Assembly: GCA_910586045.1 (NCBI GenBank)
Contig: CAJUIH010000001.1
Span: forward strand, 25,817 to 89,816
Length of the DNA stretch: 64,000 nucleotides
Direction of reading: 5' to 3'
Origin: an uncultured Eubacterium sp.
Lineage (GTDB): Bacteria; Bacillota; Clostridia; Lachnospirales; Lachnospiraceae
Below, one piece after another: positions 63,101-64,000 of the stretch (positions are counted from its first letter, which is position 1; the number at the start of each line of letters is the position of its first letter). The notes beneath the pieces are model-generated. The model was not told the origin of the DNA. It ran no database searches and saw only the letters and a program-made list of their open reading frames with translations. The translations under genes were made by a program, and so were the position numbers.

Positions 63101-64000
63101 ATGTTGACGTATCTTTTACATATTTCTGATTTGCACCTTGTGGTCGATCCTCAATGGAATAATATGAAAAACGCTATTCTATATTCAGTACGCAAAACGC
63201 TAAAAAATGTTTCTCGTGGCCATAAGTTGTTGGTTATTACAGGTGATTTTCATAATTTTGTTCAAAATAACTACGATCAAGCAATACAATTTCTTTTGCA
63301 GCTATTTGATGCTATGGATATTGAACCAGATAAGGATGTTTTTGTAGTTCCTGGTAATCATGACGTTTCTAACAAAAAAACAGGGAGTGATCGGCCACTT
63401 TATATACAAGCCATTAAATCTAAACCTGAAATGTTACAGAGTGGAATGGATAAACTTCTTGGATATTATGATGACTATATAAAATTTGTAAAGACAATAA
63501 ATATTTACCCAGAAAATTGTGATAGCCTTCCGGTTACTGTGCATGTCCGAACTTGGAGGAATAAAATTAACATTCTTCATTTAAATACTGTTTTAATTGC
63601 GGACGGAAGCATAAAAAATGAACAGATAACGGATACAACCGCTGCAACATCTGATGACATTCGGAAACAACTACGTTATGAGAATTTGCCGTGCATTGTC
63701 ATTGGTCATAATAGTTTTTTTGACTTGATGGCAAGTCAGCAGACAATTTTGTCTGCTATGTTTTTTCAGGAAAACATCAGTGCTTACTTATGCGGAGATC
63801 GGCACGTTAAAAATGTTAATAGAGCTGAAACACGAATTGTATTGCGTAATAAAATTTCATCAGTTGCAATCCCTAATATTGTTTCATATCGAAGTTCTAC
63901 AGATGAAAACGATACATATTCAGATTTTGGGATGATTTGGCAATTATGGGATGAGGACACCAATCACGTTTCTCTTGAATTTTTTAAATGGGATCCTCAG
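63101..64000 (+). CDS. Calcineurin-like metallophosphoesterase (cut by window end)
   Basis: 300 residues are visible from ATG 63101 (AAAGGA upstream) with no stop before the window ends. The full metal set is present: DLH (10-12), GDF, PGNHD, GHN and CGDRH. This is the class III phosphodiesterase/calcineurin-like family, whose members cut cyclic nucleotides, nucleic acids or phosphoesters. The gene is AT-rich, has its own promoter and lies outside the terminator, so it is not part of the polysaccharide run. Proteins of this type with extra C-terminal domains occur in defence islands, but only the missing part could show this. Confidence 0.85.
   Translation, partial: MLTYLLHISDLHLVVDPQWNNMKNAILYSVRKTLKNVSRGHKLLVITGDFHNFVQNNYDQAIQFLLQLFDAMDIEPDKDVFVVPGNHDVSNKKTGSDRPLYIQAIKSKPEMLQSGMDKLLGYYDDYIKFVKTINIYPENCDSLPVTVHVRTWRNKINILHLNTVLIADGSIKNEQITDTTAATSDDIRKQLRYENLPCIVIGHNSFFDLMASQQTILSAMFFQENISAYLCGDRHVKNVNRAETRIVLRNKISSVAIPNIVSYRSSTDENDTYSDFGMIWQLWDEDTNHVSLEFFKWDPQ

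Noticed and set aside
1..64000. CRISPR arrays, tRNA or rRNA genes
   Set aside because: No regularly spaced direct repeats and no tRNA or rRNA-like sequences were noticed on reading both strands; a covariance-model scan was not possible.

Overview
The window looks like part of a surface-polysaccharide locus from a low-to-moderate GC Gram-positive anaerobe, most likely a Lachnospiraceae-type Clostridium relative. This is inferred from strong AGGAGG-type ribosome sites, YfhO proteins, TupA-type ATP-grasp and RgpF-type enzymes and coiled-coil glycosyltransferases; no rRNA or housekeeping marker is present to confirm it. Almost everything is on the + strand in tightly packed, often overlapping genes.

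Layout. (1) 1-28.2 kb, AT-rich: the end of a glycosyltransferase, then a run of tailoring and building enzymes: radical SAM, ATP-grasp, a three-domain glycosyltransferase, YfhO, a WecE-type sugar aminotransferase and a second ATP-grasp. It continues with an unusual acyl-chemistry block (AMP-ligase, LuxE, LuxC, NeuD-like acetyltransferase, radical SAM, acyl carrier protein, hot-dog dehydratase, SDR and a split transketolase). It ends with a lipid-linked glycosylation module (GtrB-like GT2, two polytopic proteins, a pair of SMR-type flippase subunits) and an acyltransferase. (2) 28.2-30.5 kb: an accessory gap with a 160-bp MITE-like inverted repeat, a PIN-domain toxin/antitoxin pair and a truncated gene on the minus strand, and a long perfect palindrome. 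(3) 30.5-62.6 kb: a second run led by an XRE-type regulator. It holds glycosyltransferases, a Wzm/Wzt ABC exporter with a carbohydrate-binding tail, a 1400-residue methyltransferase-RgpF-HAD fusion, a CsbB/YfhO-like pair, a CapK-DUF362 pair, UDP-sugar genes (UDP-Glc dehydrogenase, UDP-GlcA 4-epimerase, TviB/TviC-like UDP-HexNAc enzymes), methyltransferases, a deacetylase and polytopic proteins. It closes with a strong terminator. (4) 62.7-64 kb: a tyrosine-recombinase remnant, a 92-bp repeat, and a metallophosphoesterase running off the edge.

Two signals stand out. First, four poly-G tracts of 8-9 bases lie inside tailoring-enzyme genes: two are in frame (radical SAM, a methyltransferase) and two break their gene (an acyltransferase at G8, a methyltransferase at G9). 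This is the pattern of slipped-strand phase variation of glycan decoration. Second, the LuxC/LuxE-ACP-transketolase block has no luciferase and looks like a pathway that makes an aldehyde from an ACP- or enzyme-bound acyl group and extends or branches it for a surface glycan.

A 92-bp sequence occurs at 1175-1266 and again at 62881-62972 (86/92 identical, same orientation). It contains two interleaved inverted repeats and so frames 61.7 kb of the locus.
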